A DNA stretch of 51,022 bases from Rhodobacter sp. (GCA_020250125.1 JADCEL010000011.1:1-51022), one strand, 5' to 3'. Shown: positions 25,527-35,091, counted from the stretch's first letter. Program-made: numbers and translations. The notes: generated by a model not told the origin, from the sequence alone.

Positions 25527-28500
25527 ATGTCAAATGCCCCCCGATTCATTCACCTGCGCGTTCACAGCGAGTATTCGCTGCTGGAAGGGGCGGTTCCGGT
25601 CAAGAAGCTGGTCGGGCTGTGCCTGGCGCAGAACATGCCGGCCGTTGCGATCACCGATACCAACAACATGTTCGCGGCGCTGGAGTTTTCGGTGACCGCA
25701 CAGGGGGCGGGCGTGCAGCCCATCGTGGGCTGCCAGATTTCGGTGGCGCATGATCCGGCCGCTGTCGGCGAAAGGGCGCGGCCCCTGGCCCCGCTTGTCC
25801 TGCTGGCGCAGGACGAGGCGGGCTACATGAACCTGATGAAGCTCAACTCGTGCCTTTACATCGACAAGGGCGGGCAGGTGCCGCAGGTGACGATGGACGA
25901 TCTGGCGCGCCATTCCGATGGGTTGATCTGCCTGACGGGCGGGCCGGACGGGCCGGTGGGGCGGTTTCTTCAGGCCGGGCAGGCTCCCAAGGCGCGGGCG
26001 ATGCTGGTGCGTCTGGCCCAGATCTATCCGCAGCGGCTTTATGTGGAATTGCAGCGCCACCCCGGCGAGGGCGGGCAGACACCCGCTGCCGAACGCCTGA
26101 CCGAGCAGGGATTTGTTGAACTGGCCTATGAGCTGGACCTGCCGCTGGTGGCCACCAACGATGTCTATTTCCCCGACCCCGGCATGTACGAGGCGCATGA
26201 TGCGCTGATCTGCATTGCCGAAGGGGCTTATGTCGACCAGCAGGCCCCGCGCCGCCGCCTGACGCCGCAGCACTGCTTCAAGACCGAAGCGGAAATGTGC
26301 GCCCTGTTCGCCGACCTGCCCGAGGCGCTGGAAAATACCGTCGAAATTGCCCGGCGCTGCGCCTTTGCGGTGAAAAAGCGCAAGCCGATCCTGCCGAAAT
26401 TCGCCGATGACGAGGTTGCGGAACTGCGCCGCCAGGCGCGCGAAGGGCTGCGCGACCGGCTTGCGGTCATCGCGCATGCCGCCAGCGTGGCAGACTACGA
26501 GGCGCGCCTGGAATTCGAGCTGGGCGTGATCGAGCAGATGGGATTTCCCGGCTATTTCCTGATCGTGGCCGATTTCATCAAATGGGCCAAGGCACAGGGC
26601 ATTCCCGTGGGGCCGGGGCGCGGTTCGGGTGCGGGCAGCCTTGTGGCCTATGCGCTGACGATCACCGATCTGGATCCGCTGCGCTACAAGCTGCTGTTCG
26701 AGCGCTTCCTGAACCCCGAGCGGGTGTCGATGCCCGACTTTGACATCGACTTTTGCATGGACCGCCGGGAAGAGGTGATCACCTATGTCCAGAACCGCTA
26801 TGGCCGCGACCGGGTGGGTCAGATCATCACCTTCGGCGCGCTTCTGTCGAAGGCGGCGGTGCGCGACGTGGGCCGGGTCCTGCAGATGCCCTACGGGCAG
26901 GTCGACCGGCTGTCAAAGCTGATCCCGGTGGAAGGGGTGAAACCTGTCAGCATCGAAAAGGCCCTGGCCGACGAGCCGCGCCTGCGCGAGGCCGCAAGGG
27001 CGGAAGAGGTGGTGGCGCGGCTTCTGGACTATGGCAAGCAGATCGAAGGCCTTTTGCGCAACGCCTCGACCCATGCGGCGGGCGTGGTGATCGGCGACCG
27101 CCCGCTGGACGAGCTGGTGCCGCTGTACCAGGACCCCCGGTCGGACATGCCCGCCACCCAGTTCAACATGAAATGGGTCGAAGCCGCCGGTCTGGTGAAG
27201 TTCGACTTTCTGGGGCTGAAGACCCTGACGGTGATCCAGAACGCGCTGGATCTGCTGGCCCGGCGCGGGACGGTCATCGACATCAGCCTGATCCCGCTGG
27301 ACGATGCCAAGGCCTACGAGCTTTACGCGGCCGCCCGGACGGTGGCCGTGTTCCAGGTGGAAAGCAGCGGCATGATGGATGCGCTGCGGCGCATGAAGCC
27401 CACCTGCATCGAGGATATCGTGGCGCTGGTGGCGCTGTACCGCCCCGGCCCGATGGAAAACATCCCGGCCTATTGCGAGGTCAAGAACGGCCTGCGCGAG
27501 CTCGGGTCGATCCACCCCACCATCGACCATATCCTGAAGGAAACCCAAGGCATCATCGTCTATCAGGAACAGGTGATGGAAATTGCCCAGGTGATGGCCG
27601 GCTACAGCCTGGGCGGGGCCGACCTGCTGCGGCGCGCCATGGGCAAGAAGATTGCCGAAGAAATGGCGAAAGAACGCCCGAAATTCATCGACGGCGCGGC
27701 AAAGACCCATGGCATTTCAGCGGCCAAGGCGGGCGAGGTCTTTGACCTGCTGGAGAAATTCGCGAATTACGGTTTCAACAAATCCCACGCCGCCGCCTAT
27801 GCCGTGGTCAGCTATCAGACGGCCTGGCTGAAGGCGAACCATCCGGTGGAATTCATGGCGGCCGTCATGAATTGCGACATGCATCTGACCGACAAGCTGG
27901 CGGCCTATGCCGAAGAGGTGCGCCGGGGCCTGGGGATCGGGATCATCGCCCCTTGCGTCAACGCATCGCTTGCCAGCTTTGGCGTGCGCGACGGGCAGAT
28001 CATCTATGCGCTGGGCGCGCTGAAAAACGTGGGTGTCGAGGCGATGAAGATGATCGTCGAGGCGCGCGGCACGCAGCCCTTCGTCAGCCTGTTCGATTTC
28101 GCCCGGCGGGTCGACATGAAGCGCATCGGCAAGCGCCCGCTGGAGATGCTGGTCCGGGCCGGGGCCTTTGATGTGCTGGACCGCAACCGCGCAAGGGTCT
28201 TTGAGGCCCTGGATTTGCTGGTTGGCTGGTCTGCGGCGCTGCACGAGGCGCGCGCATCCGCGCAGGTCTCGCTTTTCGGCGAGGCGGGGGCAGACCTGCC
28301 GGAGCCGCGCCTGCCCGACCGCGATGACTGGCTGTTGGCCGAACGTCTGGCGCAGGAACATCAGGCCATCGGCTTTTACCTTTCGGGCCATCCGCTGGAT
28401 GATTACATGGGTGCGCTGCGCCGCCAGAAGGTGATGACCCTGGCAGAACTGGCGGCGGCGGCCGAAGGCGGGCCGATGGTGGCCAGGCTTGCGGGGGCGG

Positions 28501-28976
28501 TCGCCGCCCGGCAGGACCGCAAATCGGCGCGGGGCAACCGCTTTGCCTTCGTGCAGATGTCTGATCCGACCGGGCTTTACGAGGTGACCGTCTTTTCGGA
28601 TGTGCTCGAGGCGGCCCGCGACCTGCTGGACGCGGGATCAAACGTGGTGATCACGGTCGAGGCGACGCTGGAGGGCGAGACGCTGAAACTGCTGGCGCGG
28701 GCGGTTCAGCCGGTGGATGCCGTGGCCGCCGAAGCCGGCGGCGGGGCGCTGCGCATCCATCTTGACCGCGCGGACGCGGCGGCATCCGTTGCGTCCCTGC
28801 TGGCGCGGGTCGCGGCCGACGGCGGACGCGCACGGGGCAGCATCACCATCTGCGTGCCCGACAGGGAAGGCGGCCGCGAAATCGACGTCCTGCTTCCCCG
28901 CGTCTGGCCCGTGACACCCCAGGTCAAGGGTGCCCTGCGCAGCATGGCGGGGGTCGTTCTGGTGGAGGACCTCTAG
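25527..28976 (+). CDS. dnaE: DNA polymerase III alpha subunit
   Basis: 1149 residues, the usual DnaE1 length. PHP domain at the N-terminus (LRVHSEYSLLEGAVPVKKL), then the polymerase core with GPGRGSGAGSLVAY and the catalytic Asp pair in PDFDIDF (Asp404, Asp406), the third Asp in KFDFLGLKTL, followed by helix-hairpin-helix and an OB-fold near the C-terminus. It is the replicative polymerase catalytic subunit. The gene appears intact. It may be leaderless (see the region before it). Confidence 0.96.
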   Translation: MSNAPRFIHLRVHSEYSLLEGAVPVKKLVGLCLAQNMPAVAITDTNNMFAALEFSVTAQGAGVQPIVGCQISVAHDPAAVGERARPLAPLVLLAQDEAGYMNLMKLNSCLYIDKGGQVPQVTMDDLARHSDGLICLTGGPDGPVGRFLQAGQAPKARAMLVRLAQIYPQRLYVELQRHPGEGGQTPAAERLTEQGFVELAYELDLPLVATNDVYFPDPGMYEAHDALICIAEGAYVDQQAPRRRLTPQHCFKTEAEMCALFADLPEALENTVEIARRCAFAVKKRKPILPKFADDEVAELRRQAREGLRDRLAVIAHAASVADYEARLEFELGVIEQMGFPGYFLIVADFIKWAKAQGIPVGPGRGSGAGSLVAYALTITDLDPLRYKLLFERFLNPERVSMPDFDIDFCMDRREEVITYVQNRYGRDRVGQIITFGALLSKAAVRDVGRVLQMPYGQVDRLSKLIPVEGVKPVSIEKALADEPRLREAARAEEVVARLLDYGKQIEGLLRNASTHAAGVVIGDRPLDELVPLYQDPRSDMPATQFNMKWVEAAGLVKFDFLGLKTLTVIQNALDLLARRGTVIDISLIPLDDAKAYELYAAARTVAVFQVESSGMMDALRRMKPTCIEDIVALVALYRPGPMENIPAYCEVKNGLRELGSIHPTIDHILKETQGIIVYQEQVMEIAQVMAGYSLGGADLLRRAMGKKIAEEMAKERPKFIDGAAKTHGISAAKAGEVFDLLEKFANYGFNKSHAAAYAVVSYQTAWLKANHPVEFMAAVMNCDMHLTDKLAAYAEEVRRGLGIGIIAPCVNASLASFGVRDGQIIYALGALKNVGVEAMKMIVEARGTQPFVSLFDFARRVDMKRIGKRPLEMLVRAGAFDVLDRNRARVFEALDLLVGWSAALHEARASAQVSLFGEAGADLPEPRLPDRDDWLLAERLAQEHQAIGFYLSGHPLDDYMGALRRQKVMTLAELAAAAEGGPMVARLAGAVAARQDRKSARGNRFAFVQMSDPTGLYEVTVFSDVLEAARDLLDAGSNVVITVEATLEGETLKLLARAVQPVDAVAAEAGGGALRIHLDRADAAASVASLLARVAADGGRARGSITICVPDREGGREIDVLLPRVWPVTPQVKGALRSMAGVVLVEDL

Positions 28977-28989
28977 CGCGTCTCTGCCG

Positions 28990-29410
28990 CTATTGCGCGG
29001 CGATGGTCATGTCCTGCCGCGCAAAGACATTCCCCGCGATCCCGGAAAAGGCGCGGATGCCGGCCACGCGACAGTTGCTGCGGATCCAAGCAGAACCGCG
29101 TTGCTTCCCAGACGGTCGATGACCGCAGCGGCGGTTCCCCGTCAAGGATCGACGAAAAGACATCGGCCAGCATATGCGGACCGGTTGTCTGCAACAGGCG
29201 CATGCAGCCGACAACATCGCCCCCGTCATCGCCCCCGTCATCGCCCCTGTCACTCACGCTGACGATATGCGCCGGATCAAGGCTGTCAAACAGGTCGGTC
29301 TCCCGTCCGTCGGTGACCTTGACATCCCAGCCAAGCCGGTCGGCGAACACCCGCTTGTGCAGCCGGAACATGCGATCCGGCAAGCAGGGATCGTCTTTGG
29401 CCAGGGCAAC
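28990..29410 (-). pseudogene. luxI: Decayed acyl-homoserine lactone synthase (luxI family)
   Basis: The minus-strand frame 29410-29087 reads a LuxI N-terminal half: DRMFRLHKRVFADRLGWDV, TDGRETDLFD, GCMRLLQTTGPHMLADVF and VWEATRFCLD. By eye all invariant residues of that half (Arg, Phe, Trp, two Asp, Arg, Phe, Glu, Arg) are present. After FCLD the frame breaks. The -1/+1 frame continues about 30 residues (RVAGIRAFSGIAGNVFARQD) to a stop at 28990, so about 70-90 C-terminal residues of a normal ~200-residue enzyme are missing. No start codon stands at the expected N-terminus. A 12-base tandem repeat has inserted extra Gly-Asp residues before VVGCMRLL. No luxR gene is in the window. It converges with dnaE. 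Confidence 0.8.
29215..29250. repeat. 12-base tandem repeat, three copies, inside the luxI pseudogene
   Basis: CATCGCCCCCGT occurs at 29215 and 29227 and, with one change, at 29239 (CATCGCCCCTGT). It adds Gly-Asp-Asp-Gly type residues on the minus strand between the HIVSVSDRG and VVGCMRLL parts of the LuxI remnant. The 12-base unit keeps the frame. Confidence 0.85.
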
Positions 29411-29909
29411 CTGCCTTCCCCCGGGGTTTGCGGCGCGGTGAAAAGGAAACTCACGCAGCGCGGGCCGGTCCTGGCCGGGATGGATGCGCTGCTGCCCTGG
29501 GGCGTCCCGGCACGCGGATCGCGCCGCAGCGGTCCTTGCCGGGGTGAAGGCAGATCTGTCCGGCAAGGGGGCCGTGCTGCGGTCAGGCAGGCTGGTCGGT
29601 GCGGGCAGGCGAAGCCCATGGTCCGGCTGCGCTCAGGCCTTTCCCGCCGCCCCGCCGCACCGGGATCGCCGGTCAGGCGGCCCGCCCGGCATTCGATCCG
29701 CACTGACCTGTTGAAACCCGTAATGACCGGCTGTAGCGTTTTATCATGCCTGCGTCCGAGGCTGCCTGTGATGTCTGTCTTCGTCCGACCCCAAAGCACG
29801 GACTGGCGTATGCACCACACAGAACACAGGTGCCGTGACCAGGGCGGGGCAAAAGGTTAGGGGAAGTCTTGCCGGCAGTTCCTGACTGGCAGATCGCGGA
29901 AGGATGCAG
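29411..29909. other. Intergenic stretch between luxI remnant and DUF2268 gene, no gene recognised
   Basis: I see no conserved reading frame, lux box or terminator. The lost N-terminus of the luxI remnant would lie at its left edge. Confidence 0.45.
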
Positions 29910-30569
29910 ATGGGCTGGATTGTTCATTTCCTGAACGCACGGGGCGCTTTTTCCTTGACCGAGGCGGGCCTGCGGGCCGCGATCGAGGAGGCACGGATTC
30001 TTCTTGAAGCAAGAAGCACGCCGAAGGCGCTGGACGTGATTGTCAAGGCTTCAACCCATCCAGCGCGTTACCCCTTTTCGGTCGGGGGGGCATGCTATGA
30101 ACCCGGCTGCATCGAACTGACCGTGGATTTTTCGCGGAACCCGGCACCGGATGCGGTCCGGGAAGAGGTTCTCAGAACTCTCTGTCACGAGTACCACCAT
30201 GCAATCCGTTGGGATGGCCCCGGATATGGCGACACCCTTGGGGAAGCGCTTGTCAGCGAGGGCCTGGCACAGGTGTTCGTGCATGAGGTCATGCAATGCC
30301 TTCCCGAGCCTTGGGAAATCATGCCGCCGGACTTGGACGTGCGGACAACCTGCAAGCGCGCATATGACGGATTTGACGACCCCGACTACGCGCATGACGA
30401 ATGGTTCTTCGGCTCCGGCTCTCTTCCGAACTGGACAGGCTATGCCTTGGGAAAGGCTCTGGTAGACAGGCACCTCCAGACTGTCTGCCGGAAAACAGCA
30501 CTCGATATGGCCCTTGAGCCAGCCGCAATTTTTCGCGAAACGATGAGGGTCCTTGCAGAGGATCGGTGA
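29910..30569 (+). CDS. DUF2268-type putative zinc-dependent protease
   Basis: 219 residues. The zinc motif HEYHH (in LCHEYHHAIRWDGPG) with a downstream Glu in EALVSEGLAQVF is typical of the DUF2268 group of predicted zinc proteases. No signal peptide, so probably cytoplasmic. The ATG at 29910 has GGAAGG 6 bases upstream; the ATG 6 bases earlier overlaps that site. Codon use looks slightly less GC-rich than neighbouring genes. The gene stands alone between two gene-poor stretches and next to the luxI remnant. The substrate is unknown. Confidence 0.7.
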   Translation: MGWIVHFLNARGAFSLTEAGLRAAIEEARILLEARSTPKALDVIVKASTHPARYPFSVGGACYEPGCIELTVDFSRNPAPDAVREEVLRTLCHEYHHAIRWDGPGYGDTLGEALVSEGLAQVFVHEVMQCLPEPWEIMPPDLDVRTTCKRAYDGFDDPDYAHDEWFFGSGSLPNWTGYALGKALVDRHLQTVCRKTALDMALEPAAIFRETMRVLAEDR

Positions 30570-31124
30570 GGATTTCCCACAGATCGTCCGCACCGCGAGG
30601 GACGGGGCAGACGGCTTTCCCTTGCACTTTTTCCGGGACTGGGCGCGGAATTGTGTGCAGGCTTTCAACAATGGTGTGGCTCTGGAAGCACGGTGCCAAC
30701 CCTGCCAAAGCTGCCCGCCCGGATCAACCCACGCACGACTCACGCGACCCTCACAGGATCGTGTCCTGCCGTGGTTAACCAATCAAGCCCCCGTGAAGCC
30801 CCGCGCGGCCCGGCGGCGTGGCGTGGCCGCCACCGCCCGCGCGTCCCGCCCGGTTCGCACCGCCGCCGCCAGGCGCGGATCGTACCAACCAAGAACCGCA
30901 CGTCGGTCATCTGCCGGACGCGGTGATCAGGGGTCCGTCAAGAAGACGGGGCGGGAACCCCGGTGTTCGGTTCTGGCGGACCGGGACCGTTACGCAAGCA
31001 GGTCCTGCGCGGTCATCGCGCCGCGTCGTACCCGATCCGTACATGCGCCGCAGGCGTTGGCAGGCTGCTGAAAGGTGCCAGCCGCATGGGCGGCTGGCCC
31101 ATGAAACAGCAAAGTCTTCCGCAG
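30570..31124. other. Intergenic stretch, no gene recognised
   Basis: GC-rich sequence with low-complexity open frames that resemble no family. A short inverted repeat (CAGCCGCatgggCGGCTG, 31080-31097 region) lies just before the hairpin repeat. Part of a one-kilobase gene-free stretch between the DUF2268 gene and the flavoprotein gene. Confidence 0.45.
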
Positions 31125-31250
31125 GTCCCGTGCGGTCTGGCCGGGGCCATTGCCCCGGTCCTGCGCCGCGTGTGCCGCCCGCGCGCCGGGGGCCAAAGCC
31201 CCCGGCGGGTGCCCGACCCGCCCCGGCGGGCGCTGGCCCTGGTTGCGCCA
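31125..31250 (-). repeat. Solitary diverged copy of the ~240-base hairpin unit
   Basis: Read on the minus strand it holds hairpin I (GCCGGGGGC-tttg-GCCCCCGGC, 31185-31206), hairpin II with a changed stem (GACCGGGGC-aatg-GCCCCGGCC, 31139-31160) and part of the GGCCAGCGCCCG / GGGTCGGGC outer stem. Order and loop types match the units at 1-585 and 50.6-51.0 kb. The hairpin III part is not clear here. Orientation equals the right-end copies. Confidence 0.7.
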
Positions 31251-31561
31251 GGATGACGGGTGTTTGCGGGGCCGTGGTCCCTGACCGGGCGGGGATGCGC
31301 GCTGCGTTTCGGGGTCCACCCGGAACGGCCCCCCCTTTTCCCTGCATCAGCACGATGTTCCTGTCCGGCGGGCGGCAGGGATGCTTCTTGGCACCCGGTC
31401 AAGCGCGGGGGCAAAGGCCGGGTCAATGCGCCCTGCGTCCGGGTGCCCTGCGGCGGGCAGCCGTCCCCCGGCAGGCATTCCGGCACGGGCAAAGCGCGCC
31501 CAGCGATGGCGGGGCGTGACCGGGACACCGGAGATCGCCCCTTTCATCCAGGCGCGGAAGG
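31251..31561. other. Intergenic stretch before the flavoprotein gene end, no gene recognised
   Basis: GC-rich sequence without recognisable coding or regulatory content, apart from the hairpin that follows at 31562-31583. Confidence 0.4.
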
Positions 31562-31583
31562 GGGGCGGCTGTCATGCCGCCCC
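31562..31583 (-). terminator. Hairpin after the FMO-like gene
   Basis: GGGGCGGC-tgtcat-GCCGCCCC, 8 bases after the minus-strand stop at 31591. Only a short mixed C/T tail follows, so a weak intrinsic terminator. Confidence 0.45.
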
Positions 31584-31590
31584 GTTCGGG

Positions 31591-33393
31591 TCACTTCAGG
31601 TGATGCACCTTTCCCCTGCCATAGACCGGCGTCGGAATGCCGGCCTGCCGTGCTTTCAGTTGCAGCGCCAGGAACTGCGAATAATGGCGCGACTGGTGCA
31701 GGTTGCCGCCGTGGAACCACAGCCCTTCCTGCGCGGTCGGCTTCCACATGTTGCGCTGCTCACCTTCCCATGGGCCGGGGTCCTTGGTGGTGTCTGACCC
31801 CAGGCCCCAGCATTTGCCCACCTTGTCGGCCACCTCCTGGCTGATCAGGTCCGCCGCCCAGCCGTTCATCGAACCATATCCGGTGGCATAGACCACCAGA
31901 TCGGCGGGCAGTTCGGTGCCGTCCTTCAGCACAACGGCGGTTTCGGTCAGATGGTCCACGTCCGACCCCGCCTTCAGCTTGATCTTGCCGTCGATGATCA
32001 GCTGGCTTGCGCCCACATCGATGTAATAGCCCGACCCCCGGCGCAGATATTTCATGAACAGCCCGGTGTCGTCATCGCCCCAGTCCAGCATGAAGCCGGC
32101 CTTTTCCAGCGCCGCATAGAACCCGGCATCCTCGGCCTTGATCGTGTCATAGATCGGTTTCTGGAACGCGGGCAGCAGGCGGTAGGGGATGGAGGCAAAG
32201 ATCAGGTCGGCCTTGTCGGTGGTCACCCCCGCCGCAACCGCCTCTTCCGAATAGAGCGAGCCAAGCCCGTGCTTCATCAGCGGTTCCGACCGCACGATAT
32301 GGGTGGAAGACCGCTGCACCATCGTCACATCCGCGCCCGCTTCCCACAGTGCCGCGCAGATGTCGTGCGCAGAGTTGTTGGACCCGATGACGACCACCTT
32401 CTTGCCCTTGTAGGCATCGGGGCCGGGGTGGGTGCTGGAATGCTGCTGTTCACCCCTGAAGATGTCCTGCCCCGGAAATTTCGGCCAGTTCGCCTTTGCC
32501 GACATGCCGGTGGCCAGCACCAGCTGTTTGGGGCGCAGAACAACATCCTTGCCGTCGCGGGTGACGTGAACTTCCCATTCCTTCCGGACCTCGTCATACT
32601 TGGCCGAGGTGGCGGTGGTGGAGGACCAGTAGTTCAGCTCCATCACCCGCGTATACATCTCCAGCCAGTCGCCGATCTTGTCCTTGGGCGCAAAGACCGG
32701 CCAGTTGGCGGGAAAGGGGATGTAGGGCAGGTGATCGTACCAGACCGGGTCATGCAGACACAGCGACTTGTAGCGCTTGCGCCAGCTGTCGCCGGGGCGT
32801 TCGTTCTTCTCGATGATGATCGCGGGCACGCCCAGCTGGCGCAGCCGCGCGCCCAGCGCGATGCCGCCCTGACCGCCGCCGATGATCAGCACCTCGGGCT
32901 GCGTGCCATAGCCCAGTTGCGCCGTTTCTTCGGCCCGGGTTTCGGCCCAGGTCTTGCGCCCCCGTTCCATGCCATGCACCACCCCCATGGGGCGGGAGGT
33001 GCCCTTGTGTTCCTCGTGCCCTTTCAGCTCTTTCAGCGTGGTCAGCAGCGTCCAGATCTTGCCGTCGCGGATGCGGATATGGCCGTGGCCCCGGCCGGTT
33101 TCGGTTTCGAAATCGATCCAGGCCTGCTGGAAGCCGCCGGCGTCTTCGGCCAGTTCACCGGGCGTGATGGTGAAGCCGCGCGGCCGGATCTGCGCCATCT
33201 GTGCGGCCAGCATGGCGGCAATCTCTGCCTGACCTTCCATCGTCTTGATGTTCCAGGTCAGGCTTGCCAGATCGCGCCAGTAGCCGTCCGTCTCGAACAG
33301 GGCCGCCGCCGCCGCCGGGTCGGCTTTGGACAGGGCCGCGTTCAGATCGGTCAAGACCTGGGTCACCGCCGCGCCGGGTGTCGTATCAAGCAT
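31591..33393 (-). CDS. Flavin-containing monooxygenase-like NAD(P)/FAD oxidoreductase with NTF2-like N-terminus
   Basis: 600 residues from the ATG at 33393 (GAGGAG upstream). Residues about 1-135 look like an NTF2/SnoaL-type domain. Then an FAD Rossmann motif GGGQGGIALG (172-181), an FMO-like stretch IFRGEQQHSSTHPG (311-324), an NAD(P) motif VVVIGSNNSAHD (333-344), and VYATGYGSMNG. The family oxygenates N, S or carbonyl substrates in the cytoplasm; the substrate here is unknown. It is divergent from a DUF4239 membrane protein with a 268-base gap. Confidence 0.82.
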   Translation of the reverse strand: MLDTTPGAAVTQVLTDLNAALSKADPAAAAALFETDGYWRDLASLTWNIKTMEGQAEIAAMLAAQMAQIRPRGFTITPGELAEDAGGFQQAWIDFETETGRGHGHIRIRDGKIWTLLTTLKELKGHEEHKGTSRPMGVVHGMERGRKTWAETRAEETAQLGYGTQPEVLIIGGGQGGIALGARLRQLGVPAIIIEKNERPGDSWRKRYKSLCLHDPVWYDHLPYIPFPANWPVFAPKDKIGDWLEMYTRVMELNYWSSTTATSAKYDEVRKEWEVHVTRDGKDVVLRPKQLVLATGMSAKANWPKFPGQDIFRGEQQHSSTHPGPDAYKGKKVVVIGSNNSAHDICAALWEAGADVTMVQRSSTHIVRSEPLMKHGLGSLYSEEAVAAGVTTDKADLIFASIPYRLLPAFQKPIYDTIKAEDAGFYAALEKAGFMLDWGDDDTGLFMKYLRRGSGYYIDVGASQLIIDGKIKLKAGSDVDHLTETAVVLKDGTELPADLVVYATGYGSMNGWAADLISQEVADKVGKCWGLGSDTTKDPGPWEGEQRNMWKPTAQEGLWFHGGNLHQSRHYSQFLALQLKARQAGIPTPVYGRGKVHHLK

Positions 33394-33661
33394 CGTCTCC
33401 TCCCTTGCTGTGCATCCATGCCAAGCGGTCTTCGCCGCTTCTCCTTCTATAGGACTCTTCCCGCAGGTGCATGTCCACAGGACTTTGGTCGGTCTTCGGT
33501 CTGGACATAAGGGGGGCGGCAGGGCCAAATGCATCTGCTGTGGGGAGGGGGGGTGCCGGGCCCTGTCGCCAGACGGCGCGCCGGGCAGGACCGATTGCGG
33601 CGGCGTGGCAGGCGGCGGCAGGCGGAAGGGGCCCGGCTGTTCCGCCAGAAGGGAAAACGCC

Positions 33662-34465
33662 ATGACCATACTTGCCGACATTGCCGCCTTCAGCCTGCTG
33701 GCCTTTGCTGCCCTGTTCCTTGGGGCCCAGATCCTGTCGCGCGAGGCGGGATACCGGCTGGGGCAGTATCGCGCCGCCCGGCAAGAGACGGCGGACGACG
33801 GCATAGGGGTGGTCACCGGCAGCATCCTGGGCCTGCTGGCCTTTGTGCTGGCCTTCAACCTGTCCATCGCCACCACACGGCACGCCGAACGCCGCCTTGC
33901 CTCGCTGGAAGAGGCCAATGCCATCAGCACCACATGGCTGCAGGCAAGGGCGATTGACAGCCCGCATGCTGCCGCCATCGCCCGGATTCTGGAAGATTAC
34001 GCGGCCGAGCGCATCGTCTTTGTCCATGCCGACCGGAATTCACCCGTGATCGGCGAAAGCCTGGCACGCACCGCTGCAATGCAGACCCGGATCTGGGGGC
34101 ATGTCACGGCGCTGGTGCGCGATGCGCCCGGCCCGGTCGCGGCATCGCTGATGAATGCGGTCAACCACACCTTCGACATGACAACGGCCATGCGTTTTGC
34201 CATGGCCTATGCGATACCGGCGCAGCTGATCTGGCTGCTGCTGGCGCTCGGCTGTGTCGGGATGGGTGTGCTGGGCTATCAGTTCGGACTGACGGGGCGG
34301 CATCACCGGGTGCTGAGCCTTCTGGCCAGCATGCTGTGGACGGCGGTGGTGGTGGAGATTTTCGATATCGGCTCGCCCCGGCTGGGATCGTTCCGCACCG
34401 ATACCCATGCCTATGACTGGACCATCGCCGGGTTTGGCGACATCCCTCTGCCGGGGGCGGAGTAG
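33662..34465 (+). CDS. DUF4239 (bestrophin-like) membrane protein
   Basis: 267 residues. Two N-terminal hydrophobic segments (about 5-22 and 50-68), a long hydrophilic part with GVVTGSILGLLAFVLAFNL before it, and two C-terminal segments (about 178-202 and 217-237). Layout and the GSILGLLAFVLAF stretch fit the DUF4239 family, sometimes called bestrophin-like; function is unproven. ATG at 33662 follows AGGGAAAACGCC. The shared promoter region with the flavoprotein gene is 268 bases. Confidence 0.7.
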   Translation: MTILADIAAFSLLAFAALFLGAQILSREAGYRLGQYRAARQETADDGIGVVTGSILGLLAFVLAFNLSIATTRHAERRLASLEEANAISTTWLQARAIDSPHAAAIARILEDYAAERIVFVHADRNSPVIGESLARTAAMQTRIWGHVTALVRDAPGPVAASLMNAVNHTFDMTTAMRFAMAYAIPAQLIWLLLALGCVGMGVLGYQFGLTGRHHRVLSLLASMLWTAVVVEIFDIGSPRLGSFRTDTHAYDWTIAGFGDIPLPGAE

Positions 34466-34498
34466 CGCGTTGCCCGCATTCCAGACCACAGCCTGCGG

Positions 34499-34523
34499 CG
34501 CCGAAGTGGTTTCGGCGTTTCTT
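34499..34523 (+). terminator. Intrinsic terminator after the DUF4239 gene
   Basis: CGCCGAA-gtggt-TTCGGCG followed by TTTCTT, 33 bases after the stop. Short stem but with a T-rich tail. Confidence 0.6.
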
Positions 34524-35091
34524 CGGCGGCAACAGGCCGCAGACTGCGCAGGCCTGCCTGCAAGAAGCGGCGCAGGGTTAGGCTGTGGTTTTCCGTTTCA
34601 GGGTTTCCTGTTTTGTGATTGCCGTCGCGACAGGGTTCGGCAGGGTGCTGGAAAAGGTGCCGGCCGCATCGGCTGCCTGACCGGAAAGCGGGCACCTCTT
34701 TCGCCGGCGCGCGCAGCAGCCTGATCGCAGGGCCGGTTTCGCGGAAGGGCAGGATGCCCGGCGCGACGATCTGCCACGGCCTTACAGCCGGGGCGCGTTC
34801 GCGCGCGATGCAGGTGACAAAACCCTTGCGGGCCATCGCGCCGCCGCGCGTCCGGGGTGCAATCGGGCCGTCCCTGGCGGGGGACTGCGATGAACCTTCC
34901 CCTGCGCCGGTGGTCGATACCCGAACGTGCGCTGCGGCCTGCTTTTGCCCGTGCCCCGGGCCGACACGGGCAATGACCCGGCTCCCACGTCTCGCAGGAC
35001 ATGGCTTGCCCATTCCAACCCCGATCTCTGGCGGGATCAGGGACGCACACTATCCTGCACCCTTGCATCCTGATTCAGAAACCGCGCCAAG
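34524..35091. other. 568-base intergenic stretch, no gene recognised
   Basis: Open frames exist on both strands, but their translations are Arg/Pro/Ala-rich and unlike any family I know. No regulatory element stands out. Confidence 0.45.

Noticed and set aside
28977..29600. Intact small gene on the minus strand downstream of dnaE
   Set aside because: The long open frame contains a LuxI half flanked by unrelated sequence on both sides, with a frame break, so it is a pseudogene rather than a novel gene.
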